Source of the DNA: Methanospirillum sp. | Lineage (GTDB): Archaea > Halobacteriota > Methanomicrobia > Methanomicrobiales > Methanospirillaceae | DNA: 59,530 nucleotides | Assembly: GCA_012728895.1 (NCBI GenBank) | Contig: JAAYEG010000080.1 | Span: 1-59,530 of the forward strand | Reading direction: 5' to 3' | Shown here: one piece after another, positions 27,367 to 35,132 of the stretch | How positions within the stretch are numbered: the first letter of the stretch is position 1 | Layout: every line of letters starts with the position of its first letter | The notes under the pieces: model-generated | The model's input: only the letters and a program-made list of their open reading frames with translations | The model's database searches: none | Told to the model about the DNA's origin: nothing | Made by a program: the position numbers and the translations under genes

Positions 27367-28854
27367 ATGCCCCGCTTCCCTGCGTTCGCACTCTTCCTGC
27401 TCCTCCTCGCTCCGATCGCGTCCGCCGCTCCAACCGTCGTCTTCCTCTCGGTCCCATCGCCCGGGTCGGCGCAGGACTGGGTCTCGGGCGCCGTCGAGGA
27501 CGCGGCGCTCGCCGACCACGTCGTCGTCGTGTACGTCGAGGTGGACGGGCACTGGTGGGGCCCGAAACCGACCTGGGACGCGCCGCTCACCCCAGTCCGG
27601 AGCGACGGGTTCTGGAACGCGACCTTCGTCTCCGGCGGCAACGACATCGCGGCGTCACGATTCGCCGCGTACCTCCTCCCGCGGAGCGCGGTCGGAGCCG
27701 GCATGCCACCGGCGCTCGCGGGCGAGTCCGCCCTACCCGCGTCGCTCGCCGGGTTCCCGCACGCGGAGAGCGACCGGGCGGTCGCCCAGCCCCGGGCCGT
27801 GCCCCCGATCGCACGGAACGGGACCGACCTCGTCGGCCTCTGCTTCGGGCCGTACGTCGGCGGCGAGGCCCCCGGCACGACCGTACTGACCGGGCCGGTG
27901 CTCCGGGACCGGCTCGCCGTGGTCGCCGGGAACTCCACCTGGATCCGGACCTACGGGGTGGACGGCGGGCTGGAGCTGGCCGGCGGGATAGCGCACGACC
28001 TCGGGATGAGGGCCGCCGTCGGCGCCTGGCTCGCGGCCGACCCCGGCGCGAACCTGCGGACGCTCGAGGCCTTGGCCGCTATCGGGAACGCGGGCGACGC
28101 CGACCTGCTGGTCGTCGGGAGCGAGACCCTGCTCCGCGGCGACCTCTCGGAGCGGGACCTGGTGACCTATATCCAGTGGGTCCGGCGCGAGGTCCCCGGG
28201 GTGCCGGTCTGCACCGCGGAGCCGTACGGCGAGTTCCTCACCCGCCCGGCCCTGGTTGAGGCCTCGGACCTCCTCCTGGTGCACGTCTACCCGTTCTGGG
28301 AGGGAGCCGGGATCGACGGGGCCGCCGGGCGGGCCGTCGTCGCGTGGGAGCAGCTGGTCGCGGTGGCCGGCGGCCGGCCCGTGGTGGTGGGAGAGACGGG
28401 CTGGCCCGACGCCGGGAGCCCGTGCGGCGACGCGGTTCCCGGCCCGGAGAACGCGGCCCGGTTCCTCCACGAGGCGACGGCGCTCTTCCACGACCGGGGC
28501 GTGCCGTACTTCTACTTCTCGGCCTTCGACGAGGCCTGGAAGACGGGGGAGCCCTGCGGGGTCGGGCCCCACTGGGGGATCAGGGACGGGACCCTCCAGC
28601 TCAAGCCCGGCCGGCTTCCCCTGCCGCCCCCCCTCCTTTCCGTCCCGGGAGGGACCGGTATCCCCACCGACGCCGACGGCGACGGGCTCTGCGACGACGC
28701 GAACGGCAACAACCGGGCCGACTTCGCCGACGTCGTGCTCTTCTTCAACCAGATGACGTGGATCGCGGCAAACGAGCCCCTCAAGGCGTTCGACTACAAC
28801 GCGAACGGCCGGATCGACTTCGCCGACGTGGTCTGGCTGTTCAACCACCTCTGA
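27367..28854 (+). CDS. secreted GH17-like glycoside hydrolase with dockerin-type C-terminus
   Basis: A 495-residue exported protein. After a signal peptide (residues 1-20) comes a region of about 130 residues of unknown fold. Residues of about 157-400 resemble GH17 beta-1,3-glucanases: LCFGPYVGGEAPGT, IRTYGVDGG, VVGSETLLRGD with acid/base-type Glu253, and VVVGETGWP with nucleophile-type Glu343. The end carries a DADGDGLCDD linker and two EF-hand-like dockerin repeats, ANGNNRADFADVVLFFNQM and YNANGRIDFADVVWLFNHL. It may cleave a surface or partner glucan and bind a cohesin. A T6 run at 28858-28863 probably ends the transcript. Confidence 0.82.
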   Translation: MPRFPAFALFLLLLAPIASAAPTVVFLSVPSPGSAQDWVSGAVEDAALADHVVVVYVEVDGHWWGPKPTWDAPLTPVRSDGFWNATFVSGGNDIAASRFAAYLLPRSAVGAGMPPALAGESALPASLAGFPHAESDRAVAQPRAVPPIARNGTDLVGLCFGPYVGGEAPGTTVLTGPVLRDRLAVVAGNSTWIRTYGVDGGLELAGGIAHDLGMRAAVGAWLAADPGANLRTLEALAAIGNAGDADLLVVGSETLLRGDLSERDLVTYIQWVRREVPGVPVCTAEPYGEFLTRPALVEASDLLLVHVYPFWEGAGIDGAAGRAVVAWEQLVAVAGGRPVVVGETGWPDAGSPCGDAVPGPENAARFLHEATALFHDRGVPYFYFSAFDEAWKTGEPCGVGPHWGIRDGTLQLKPGRLPLPPPLLSVPGGTGIPTDADGDGLCDDANGNNRADFADVVLFFNQMTWIAANEPLKAFDYNANGRIDFADVVWLFNHL

Positions 28855-28876
28855 CCCTTTTTTCCCGCCGGAGGCG

Positions 28877-29387
28877 TCACGCCTTCGCGACCAGCGCCCG
28901 AACCCCCGCCGCGACCTCTGCCGAGTCGATCTCGGCGCCGCAGAGGCGGGAGACACGGCGCACCAGGGCCTCCCAGTCGTCGACCCGGTCGCCGTGCGGG
29001 TCGTTCTCGGGCAGCGTCGTCAGGTACCGGCCCGTGGGATCGTCCCCGATGATCTTTAGGAGCGTGTCTGCGATCCCGTCCTGCCGGGCCTTCGCCGCGT
29101 CGCGCTCGGCGCGCATCTGTCGTACGGCCGCCCGGGCACGCCCGGGGCCGGCCTCGCGCTCCTGAATGACCTTTCGCTGCCGGGTAACGCCGACCTGCGC
29201 GGCTTCGACGATCTGGTCCTGGTACTCGTCGGCGACGGGTTCGAGACCGAAACACTCCATGAGCGCCTGGACGCAGAAGTCGGTGAGGTTCAGCCGTTCG
29301 AGCTTGACCAGGTCCAGCAGATCGACCGGTGCCCAGATGGTCGTTTGCGCGATCAGCCGGCCGCGGCGATCAAATCTCGCCGGTCAT
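28877..29387 (-). pseudogene. ribbon-helix-helix-like DNA-binding protein gene with an early frameshift
   Basis: The intact frame from ATG 29260 to 28877 gives 127 residues, but homologous-looking sequence continues upstream in the same frame (RLIAQTTIWAPVDLLDLVKL, then ERLNLTDFCVQALMECFG), without a usable start. It resembles the strand-helix-helix of RHH/CcdA-type antitoxins. In the next frame ATG 29387, with a strong GGTGGTG site, reads Met-Thr-Gly-Glu-Ile and stops. Removing one A near 29375 would join the two as MTGEFDRRGRLIAQ. The C-terminal part is charged and helical, with no known fold. It may be a broken gene, a sequencing error or a recoding site. Confidence 0.6.
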
Positions 29388-29582
29388 CACCACCTCAGCG
29401 ACTTTGGGTACCAGTTGTACTCAGTAGCACTCTTGGTACCCAGTGGTACGAGAGAGAGAGCATCAAGCCACGGCCCTCCGGGAATACCGACCGGTCACCA
29501 CCACCTCCGCGACTTTGGTACCATTGGTACCAAGTAGTATTCTTGGTACCCGGCAGTACGAGAGAGAGAGAGAGAGAGAGCA
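29380..29582 (-). repeat. tandemly duplicated leader/operator with GGTACC palindromes and (AG)n tracts
   Basis: Two imperfect copies lie 111 bases apart: 29380-29462 and 29491-29582. Each holds a GGTGGTG ribosome-site-like sequence and a start-like ATGACCGG or GTGACCGG on the minus strand, then GGTACC palindromes (two in the first copy at 29407 and 29435; three in the second at 29517, 29526 and 29545), then an (AG)n tract (5 units at 29451-29460, 10 units at 29561-29580). The layout suggests operators of the downstream RHH-like gene, duplicated with the first codons. Confidence 0.75.
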
Positions 29583-29588
29583 CGGCCA

Positions 29589-29714
29589 TCAGTCGACCTC
29601 GACCACCGGGTGCTCGACGACGATTTCCGTCTCGTTCACGCGGACCAGGCCGCACCGGATCCGCTCCCGGTTGCAATACTGCATGAAGCGGTCCCGCTCG
29701 CTCGCCGTGCTCAC
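29589..29714 (-). CDS. small unknown protein, 41 residues
   Basis: A short frame from GTG 29714, preceded at 6 bases by GAGGTGA. It codes for 41 residues (STASERDRFMQYCNRERIRC at the start, ending EIVVEHPVVEVD). The strong ribosome site and ordinary codon use argue that it is real, but I do not recognise it. It lies between nreA and the duplicated operator region, upstream of the RHH-like gene on the same strand. The last base of its stop codon begins an ATG of a low-complexity frame (MAVLSLSLSLS) made of the AG tract, which is probably not a gene. Confidence 0.5.
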   Translation of the reverse strand: MSTASERDRFMQYCNRERIRCGLVRVNETEIVVEHPVVEVD

Positions 29715-29836
29715 GATCTGTCACCTCACCGGCCCGTCTCCACTACCCGGCGGTCTGCCGGTGCCCGCAGTCCGCGCGGCACAGGCCCGCCGGGGAGCCG
29801 GTTCCCCCCGCCGTGTGACCCCGTTCTCTGTTGTTC

Positions 29837-30994
29837 TCAGAAGAAGTCGCTGAGCGTCCGCTCGGCCCGCATCCGGGGGAGCAGCGTGGACTTCTCGCGC
29901 CACGAGGCGTCCCCGTACAGTTGGTCGAGGGCGGCGGCCCCCTCCGCGAGGGTCGCGAACCGTTCGGGCGGGCTCCGCATCGCCTGCCGCGCGGCCTCGC
30001 GCACCACCCAGGTGCCGAGCGGGGCCCAGTACTCCCCCGAGACCGACCGGAGCACCAGCGCCCGGGCCTGCCGGCGCACCAGGGCCAGGTAGTCGGTCAC
30101 AGCCAGCCGGGCCGAGTAGTAGGCCCCCGCGATCGGCGAGTAGCCTGACTTCCTCTTCCCCTCGCTGTCGACCGTGACCGAGTCGTGATCGTGGGTCCAG
30201 AGGCTGTGGGCGCGCCAGCACTCGACCATCTCGTACTGCCAGCCTCCCGGCGCGAGGAGGACGGCGATCGTGTTCCCGTAGAGCGTGGCCCCGAAGACCA
30301 GCACCTCCTCGATCGCGGGGTACCGGACGATCTCCCGCTTCCTTGCCCTGCCGAGCGTGTCGTCGACGGCCGTGATCGCCCACCGGGTGGGCACCACCCT
30401 CGGGGCCTTGCCGAGGGTCCCCGCCGCGAGGAGGTCCGCCAGGTGGTAGACATCGACCTCGTACCGGTAGAGCTCGGTGAGCCCCTCGGATGCCGGCAGA
30501 TCGGTGTCGGAAGAGACCCGCTCCACCGCGCGCGGCACGACCGGGTTGTCGAGCACATCGAGCCGGCGGACCGGTCCCGAACGCCCGACCGGGGTCAGCA
30601 CGCCGTCGAACCGGAGGTCGAAGTCGACCGGGCGGGAGAACGCGACCTCGACGTCGACCGGCTTCTGGGAGAGCGCGACCTCGGCCATCGCACCCTGCAC
30701 CCGGCCCACAGGGGCGCGGGCCGAGATCGTGCCGGCCCTCAGGTTCACCACGTCCTCGATCGAGAGCCCCCTGGCGAGCCAGTCGGGGGGCCGGTCGGTG
30801 TCGTCGAGCAGGAGCGGCCCCCCCTGGACCGCCGGGTAGCCGTGCGACCCGACGAAGACCGAGGGGGCGGCGCCCATGTAGGAACTGACCGGGGCCGAAC
30901 CGATACGGGAGTGGAAGCGCGCCGTGATCGGGCAGCGGGCGAGCCCGCAGAACCCCCGGCCCTTGCACGAGGCGCAGAGCATCCCGCCGGTCAT
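29837..30994 (-). CDS. nreA: NreA-like archaeal DNA repair protein
   Basis: A 385-residue protein of the Nre family. It has an N-terminal zinc-finger-like pattern (CASCKGRGFCGLARCPITARF) and a C-terminal PCNA-binding-like motif ERTLSDFF at the very end. Conserved blocks in between include SVFVGSHGYPAVQGGPL and YEMVECWRAHSLWTHDHDS. Nre proteins protect against DNA damage through PCNA. Its ATG overlaps the stop of the DUF2117 gene (ATGA). Confidence 0.9.
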   Translation of the reverse strand: MTGGMLCASCKGRGFCGLARCPITARFHSRIGSAPVSSYMGAAPSVFVGSHGYPAVQGGPLLLDDTDRPPDWLARGLSIEDVVNLRAGTISARAPVGRVQGAMAEVALSQKPVDVEVAFSRPVDFDLRFDGVLTPVGRSGPVRRLDVLDNPVVPRAVERVSSDTDLPASEGLTELYRYEVDVYHLADLLAAGTLGKAPRVVPTRWAITAVDDTLGRARKREIVRYPAIEEVLVFGATLYGNTIAVLLAPGGWQYEMVECWRAHSLWTHDHDSVTVDSEGKRKSGYSPIAGAYYSARLAVTDYLALVRRQARALVLRSVSGEYWAPLGTWVVREAARQAMRSPPERFATLAEGAAALDQLYGDASWREKSTLLPRMRAERTLSDFF

Positions 30995-31980
30995 CGGCCG
31001 ACCACCCGGACCCGGTCCCCGAGGATCCCGAGGGCGCGGTCAACGAACGCCTCCCACTCGACCGTCCGGCCGTCGCAGTACGCGGCGAGCTCCCGCCCCA
31101 GGTCGTCGTCGCGCCCGTCGATCGCCCGGAGGACGAGCGAGCCCGGCGCTCCTCTGCACGCCGCCACGAGCCCGTCGCCGTCGCCGTCGGTGACCCCGAG
31201 CACGGGGAGACCCAGGTGGGCGCCGAGGTGGAGCACCGCCGCCGTCGTGTCGTCGCCGATCGCGAGCAGGCCGCAGAGGTCGTCGGCGAGGCGATGGTAG
31301 AGCGCGACCGCGTCGTGGTCGAGCACGAGCACGCGGCCGGTCTTCCGCCTCCGAAGCCCCGCCGCGGGGGGGGACGCGCGGAGCGGCCCGGCCGTGCACC
31401 AGGCCCCGGGGAGCGCGATCGGCCCCCGCCGCCGGAGCTTCTCGACGCCGTGCTCCTTGAGCCGGCACCCCCGCTCCGCGACGATCCCCTCGCCGTCGGA
31501 GGCGAGGACCACCTCGCCCGCGGTGGCCCGGCCGATCACGAGCCCGTCCACGAGCACGGCGTCGCCGGGCCGGCACCCCCGGATCACGCGCCGGTTCCCT
31601 GCCGGCGCCGGGAGAGAGGCCGTCCGGGCCTCGAGCCGCCACCCGAGCCGCCGTGCGACCGCCTCCCCGCCGGCCCCGTTCCAGCCGATCACGGTCTCGT
31701 CCGCGCACTCGAGCTGGACGAGCGGGCGGCTGAGCCGGGCCGCGACCCCTTCGCCGAAGACCCGCCCGGACTCCGGCGAGCGCCCACGGTTCGCGAGCAC
31801 CGCCGACGGGTCGGCCGCGAGCGCCGCGGACGGGCGCTCCCCCGTCCAGCAGGAGAGGAGCCCGTGCTCTTCGGCCGCGCATCGCCCCATCACCCCGGCG
31901 ACCACGATTCTCGCCGGCCGGAGCGCCGCGACGAGGCGGGCGGCCTCGCCCGAGTCGATCACCCCGGGCCCGTGGAGCAC
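30991..31980 (-). CDS. DUF2117 family protein
   Basis: A 329-residue protein of the methanogen family DUF2117. It starts at GTG 31980, where the reading VLHGPGVIDSGEAARLVAAL matches the family-type N-terminus; upstream codons in the same frame belong to the overlapping zinc-ribbon region. The C-terminal third (CGLLAIGDDTTAAVLHLGAHLGLPVLGVTDGDGDGLV) looks like a nucleotide- or ligand-binding Rossmann-type segment. The function is unknown. It is coupled to nreA by an ATGA overlap, so it may have a role linked to DNA maintenance. Confidence 0.8.
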   Translation of the reverse strand: MLHGPGVIDSGEAARLVAALRPARIVVAGVMGRCAAEEHGLLSCWTGERPSAALAADPSAVLANRGRSPESGRVFGEGVAARLSRPLVQLECADETVIGWNGAGGEAVARRLGWRLEARTASLPAPAGNRRVIRGCRPGDAVLVDGLVIGRATAGEVVLASDGEGIVAERGCRLKEHGVEKLRRRGPIALPGAWCTAGPLRASPPAAGLRRRKTGRVLVLDHDAVALYHRLADDLCGLLAIGDDTTAAVLHLGAHLGLPVLGVTDGDGDGLVAACRGAPGSLVLRAIDGRDDDLGRELAAYCDGRTVEWEAFVDRALGILGDRVRVVGR

Positions 31981-31984
31981 CAGG

Positions 31985-32173
31985 CTACAACCGGATTCGC
32001 CAGCCGAGATCGAACCGGGCCCCGCACTCGGGGCAGCAGAGGACGACCGGGCGGCCCCCGACGTCGTCGAATGGGAGGAGCGTGACGTGAAAACCCCGCC
32101 CGTACCCGCAGTCGGGGCAGACGCGGGTCTCGCCGGCGGGGTCGAGGAGGCGGATCGGTCGGACATCGTCCAT
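31985..32173 (-). CDS. small zinc-ribbon protein
   Basis: A 62-residue protein with two Cys pairs, VCPDCGYG and CCPECGARF, separated by a short beta segment (FHVTLLPFDDVGGRPVVL). This is a rubredoxin-knuckle zinc ribbon. Its stop lies 4 bases before the GTG start of the DUF2117 gene, so it leads the zinc ribbon-DUF2117-nreA operon. Its partner and function are unknown. Confidence 0.75.
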   Translation of the reverse strand: MDDVRPIRLLDPAGETRVCPDCGYGRGFHVTLLPFDDVGGRPVVLCCPECGARFDLGWRIRL

Positions 32174-32197
32174 GACAGTGATGGGGCCGCCCCGACT

Positions 32198-33049
32198 TCA
32201 ATCCGCCTGTCGGGGGCGGGAGACCTCGAGGGTCAGGTCCAGCGACCGGACCGAGTGGGTCAGGGCCCCGACGCTGATCAGGTCCGCGCCGGCCGCCGCG
32301 TAGGCGCCGATGGTCGCCTCCGTGACGCCCCCCGAGACCTCGATCCGGACCCGGTCGCGCAGCCCGGCGGCCGCGAGCGCCCCGATGGCCTCTCTCGCCC
32401 CGTCGACCGTCATGTTATCGAGCAGGACGATCTCGGCCCCGGCCCGGGCGGCCCGGACGGCCTCGCCGGCTGTCTCGACCTCGACCTCGACGACCCGGTA
32501 CGCCGAAAATGCTCTGGCCCGCCGGACCGCCTCCTCGATCGAGACGAGCGCGAGGTGGTTGTCCTTGATCAGCAGACCGTCGGAGAGGGTGAACCGGTGG
32601 GGATCCCCGCCGCCGAGGAGCACCGCCTTCTTGTCGAGGAGCCCCAGGCCCGGGGCCGTCTTGCGCGTGGCTGCGACCCGGGTCCGCGGGTCTCCTTTCC
32701 GGGCGAGGTCGGCGTACCGGGCGGTCGCGGTCGCGATCCCGCTCATCCGACCGACCAGGTTGAGGGCCGTCCGCTCCACGAGCAGCATGCTCCGCACGGG
32801 CCCCTCGAGCTCGAGGACGGCGGCGCCGGCTTCGACCCGGTCGCCGTCGGCGGCACGCGGCGTCGCCGAGACCCCGTAGTGCACGAAGAGTGCGCCCGCC
32901 TCCTTGAGCCCGGCGGCGACCCCCGCCTCCCTGAACCGGAGGATCGCCGTGCAGGTCCCGTCGTCCAGGACGGCGTCCGAGGTCGCGTCACCGAACGGGG
33001 CGTCCTCCTCGACGAACGCGACCAGGCGCGCGAGCGGGACCCGGATCAC
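32198..33049 (-). CDS. nadC: nicotinate-nucleotide pyrophosphorylase (carboxylating)
   Basis: A 283-residue quinolinate phosphoribosyltransferase that makes nicotinate mononucleotide in NAD synthesis. The blocks LNLVGRMSGIATATA, ATRKTAPGLGLLDKKAVLLGG and HRFTLSDGLLIKDNHL are typical, as is the end EVSGGVTEATIGAYAAAGADLISVG (short blocks VSGGVT and GADLISVG). GTG at 33049 overlaps the stop of the aspartate dehydrogenase gene (GTGA), so the two are coupled. Confidence 0.95.
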   Translation of the reverse strand: MIRVPLARLVAFVEEDAPFGDATSDAVLDDGTCTAILRFREAGVAAGLKEAGALFVHYGVSATPRAADGDRVEAGAAVLELEGPVRSMLLVERTALNLVGRMSGIATATARYADLARKGDPRTRVAATRKTAPGLGLLDKKAVLLGGGDPHRFTLSDGLLIKDNHLALVSIEEAVRRARAFSAYRVVEVEVETAGEAVRAARAGAEIVLLDNMTVDGAREAIGALAAAGLRDRVRIEVSGGVTEATIGAYAAAGADLISVGALTHSVRSLDLTLEVSRPRQAD

Positions 33050-33804
33050 GTCCCCACCACGATCGGTTCGCCCAGGTCGCGGAGCAGCACCAGGATCGAG
33101 AGGGCCGCCAGGTAGGAAGTGGCCGGGTTGTCGGGGCTCGGCACATTCCGGATCCGGAGGTAGGCATCGCCGAACGGACCCTCCGCCAGGATCTCGTGGA
33201 TGTTCCGGTCCACGTCCGGGTCCGTCCAGAGCTCGACCTGGACCTCGACGCCGGTGGCGAGCGCGAGGGCGATCGAGACGTTGACGTTCTTGGGGTAGGC
33301 CTGGACGCACTCGTCGGCGCGCCCGCGGAAGACCAGGGTCCGCTCGCCCACCTCGAGACCGAGCGAGGCCGGGCTCTTGGTGGTCCTGAGCACGAGCGTG
33401 TCGATCCCGCCGATCCGCCCGACCTTGAGGTTGTCGAGCCCCATCACCGCGCCGCTCGGGATGTAGATCTTCCGTCTCTCGGCCAGCGCGATCTCGCGCA
33501 GGCGCGCGCGGAAGGTCCGGTCGGCCAGCCCGCCGACCGACATCACGACGAGGTCCTTGCCGGACCGGAGCACGGCCTCGGCGTGGGCCCTGACCGCCAG
33601 GTTCGAGGCGGCCTCGACCACGAGGTCGACCTCGGCGTCCACGAAGGCCTCGAACGTCTCGAAGGCGACCCCCTCCGAACGCTTAGCGAGTCGGTGGGCG
33701 CGCTCCGGGACCAGGTCGTAGAACGCCCCGATCGTGAAACCGTCGGCGTTGGCTGCGAGCAGGTTCCCGATGTTCCCGCACCCGAGGAGCCCGATCCTCA
33801 TCAT
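33046..33804 (-). CDS. nadX: L-aspartate dehydrogenase
   Basis: A 252-residue NAD(P)-dependent dehydrogenase that makes iminoaspartate for quinolinate synthesis. The Rossmann motif is RIGLLGCGNIGNLLA, the substrate region reads IPSGAVMGLDNLK, and the conserved His is in VDRNIHEI. It forms the nadX-nadC part of the NAD pathway; the quinolinate synthase gene (nadA) is not in the window. It is divergent from the unknown gene at 33870. Confidence 0.93.
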   Translation of the reverse strand: MMRIGLLGCGNIGNLLAANADGFTIGAFYDLVPERAHRLAKRSEGVAFETFEAFVDAEVDLVVEAASNLAVRAHAEAVLRSGKDLVVMSVGGLADRTFRARLREIALAERRKIYIPSGAVMGLDNLKVGRIGGIDTLVLRTTKSPASLGLEVGERTLVFRGRADECVQAYPKNVNVSIALALATGVEVQVELWTDPDVDRNIHEILAEGPFGDAYLRIRNVPSPDNPATSYLAALSILVLLRDLGEPIVVGT

Positions 33805-33869
33805 GCGCTAAAGTGTCGCGTTCAGAGGGGATAAGGGCGGCGGGGGCGGGGCGCGGGGCAACAAGCCTG

Positions 33870-34424
33870 ATGAAGGTGTGCGCCGAATGCTGGTGGATGA
33901 CCACCGACGAGATCGAGCGGGGATTCGCCGCGCTCGAGGAGCGGGTACGGGAGTATTGCGACGAGATCGAGGAGGCCTCGGGCGAGGTTCGGATGGACGA
34001 GGCCGCCCTGCTCGCGCGGATGGTAACGGCCGCGGCCGCGATCGTCCCGGCGGCGGGCCTCGAGGTGATGTCCCGGGGCAAGGTCGACGCCGCGGGCGGG
34101 ATGTACGACACGAGCTACTACCCCGGAAAGATGCTGGTCCTCGGCCGGACCGATCCCGTCCCCTTCCGGCCCGACAACCCGGACAAGGCCATCACGGACC
34201 AGTTCTGCGTCCTCCGCGAGGACGGCACCCTGGCCGAGTTGATGTACTCGAACGACACCGTCCTGGTCGACAGCCTGCTCGAGCCGATCTCCCCCGGCGA
34301 CGCCCTCGGTGTGTACGGCCCGGAGCTCCTCTTCATCCTCTACCGGGGCCTCCTGGAGCACCTCGAGGGGCAGGAGGCGCTGCTCGACGCCCTCAGGGTC
34401 ACGCTCGAGTTCATCCACGGCTGA
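33870..34424 (+). CDS. conserved-type protein of unknown function
   Basis: A 184-residue soluble protein that I do not recognise. The N-terminal half is helical and acidic (DEIERGFAALEERVREYCDE), followed by a region with GKVDAAGGMYDTSYYPGKML and VPFRPDNPDKAITDQ, and an acidic helical C-terminus. The start could be ATG 33870 (MKVCAECWW) or ATG 33897 (MTTDEIERG). It is convergent with the small membrane protein, 4 bases from its stop. Confidence 0.65.
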   Translation: MKVCAECWWMTTDEIERGFAALEERVREYCDEIEEASGEVRMDEAALLARMVTAAAAIVPAAGLEVMSRGKVDAAGGMYDTSYYPGKMLVLGRTDPVPFRPDNPDKAITDQFCVLREDGTLAELMYSNDTVLVDSLLEPISPGDALGVYGPELLFILYRGLLEHLEGQEALLDALRVTLEFIHG

Positions 34425-34428
34425 GGGC

Positions 34429-34881
34429 TTACCTCCAGCCGAAGATGGGGAAGGTGGGCCGGAGCGGGTCGCTGTCGGCGTGGAGGGCCGAGAGGAGCTG
34501 GCTCCGCTTGAAGGGCTCGCCTCTCGCGTTCTCGAACGAGACGACCGCCTTGACCTCGGACACCTGTGCTGGGAGCGGCTGCTCGTGGACTGCGTCGACC
34601 GCGATCGACGCGACGTCGAAGTCGAAGTTGATCGGGACGACCGAGGTGTGCACCCGGAGCGCCGGCGCGTTCCCGGTGTTCCGGAGCCGGACGGCGCGGG
34701 CATCGTCGGCAAGCTTGATCTCGATGTCGGGCAGGTCCTCGGCGTCCCGGCCGATCCAGATCGCCATCGCCGCGATCGCGGTGATGACCACCGCGATCAT
34801 CGAGAGGTAGGGCGAGACGAAGATGAGCCCGGCAGTGGCGGCGACGCCGAGGACGATGAGGATCACGAGCGAGCGCTCCAT
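34429..34881 (-). CDS. membrane protein of unknown function
   Basis: A 150-residue protein with two close transmembrane helices at the N-terminus (LVILIVLGVAATAGLIFV, then LSMIAVVITAIAAMAIWIG). A beta-rich soluble domain of about 100 residues follows (IEIKLADDARAVRLRNTGNA, then VPINFDFDVASIAVDAV). It has no recognisable family. It lies downstream of tRNA-Ile on the same strand but is separated by a T7 run. Confidence 0.65.
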   Translation of the reverse strand: MERSLVILIVLGVAATAGLIFVSPYLSMIAVVITAIAAMAIWIGRDAEDLPDIEIKLADDARAVRLRNTGNAPALRVHTSVVPINFDFDVASIAVDAVHEQPLPAQVSEVKAVVSFENARGEPFKRSQLLSALHADSDPLRPTFPIFGWR

Positions 34882-34906
34882 GGGTAGAGGTTGCCACGGA
34901 AACGTT

Positions 34907-34913
34907 AAAAAAA
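34907..34913 (-). terminator. T7 terminator of tRNA-Ile
   Basis: Seven T residues on the minus strand begin 12 bases after the 3' end of tRNA-Ile, in a typical archaeal oligo-T termination position. Confidence 0.65.
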
Positions 34914-34924
34914 CAGGCTCTGGA

Positions 34925-34998
34925 TGGGCCCGATGAGATTCGAACTCATGACCTCCCGGTTATCAGCCGGGCGCACCACCTAGCTATGCTACGGGCCC
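34925..34998 (-). tRNA. tRNA-Ile (GAU)
   Basis: A 74-base cloverleaf. The acceptor stem GGGCCCG pairs with CGGGCCC, with A as the discriminator. The anticodon stem CCCGG pairs with CCGGG, closing the loop CTGATAA with anticodon GAT. The T loop is GTTCGAATC. The D arm (TAGCATAGCTAGGTGGTG) is normal. CCA is not encoded and no intron is seen. Confidence 0.97.
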
Positions 34999-35132
34999 CA
35001 TGGGTTCCCCTACTAGATCAATCGTCACGGTTCTTATAGATTATCGAGAAGAACCGGACCGAGGTTTTTGTATCCCTGGCGTGGACATATTCATGAACGG
35101 GCCGGCCTGCCGGTCCGCCACGGGAGAGGATC

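Noticed and set aside
29395-29589. 64-codon frame starting MAVLSLSLSLS after the 41-residue gene
   Set aside because: It is a translation of the AG tract and operator repeats. The overlap with the previous stop is probably chance, although a length-variable frame cannot be fully excluded.
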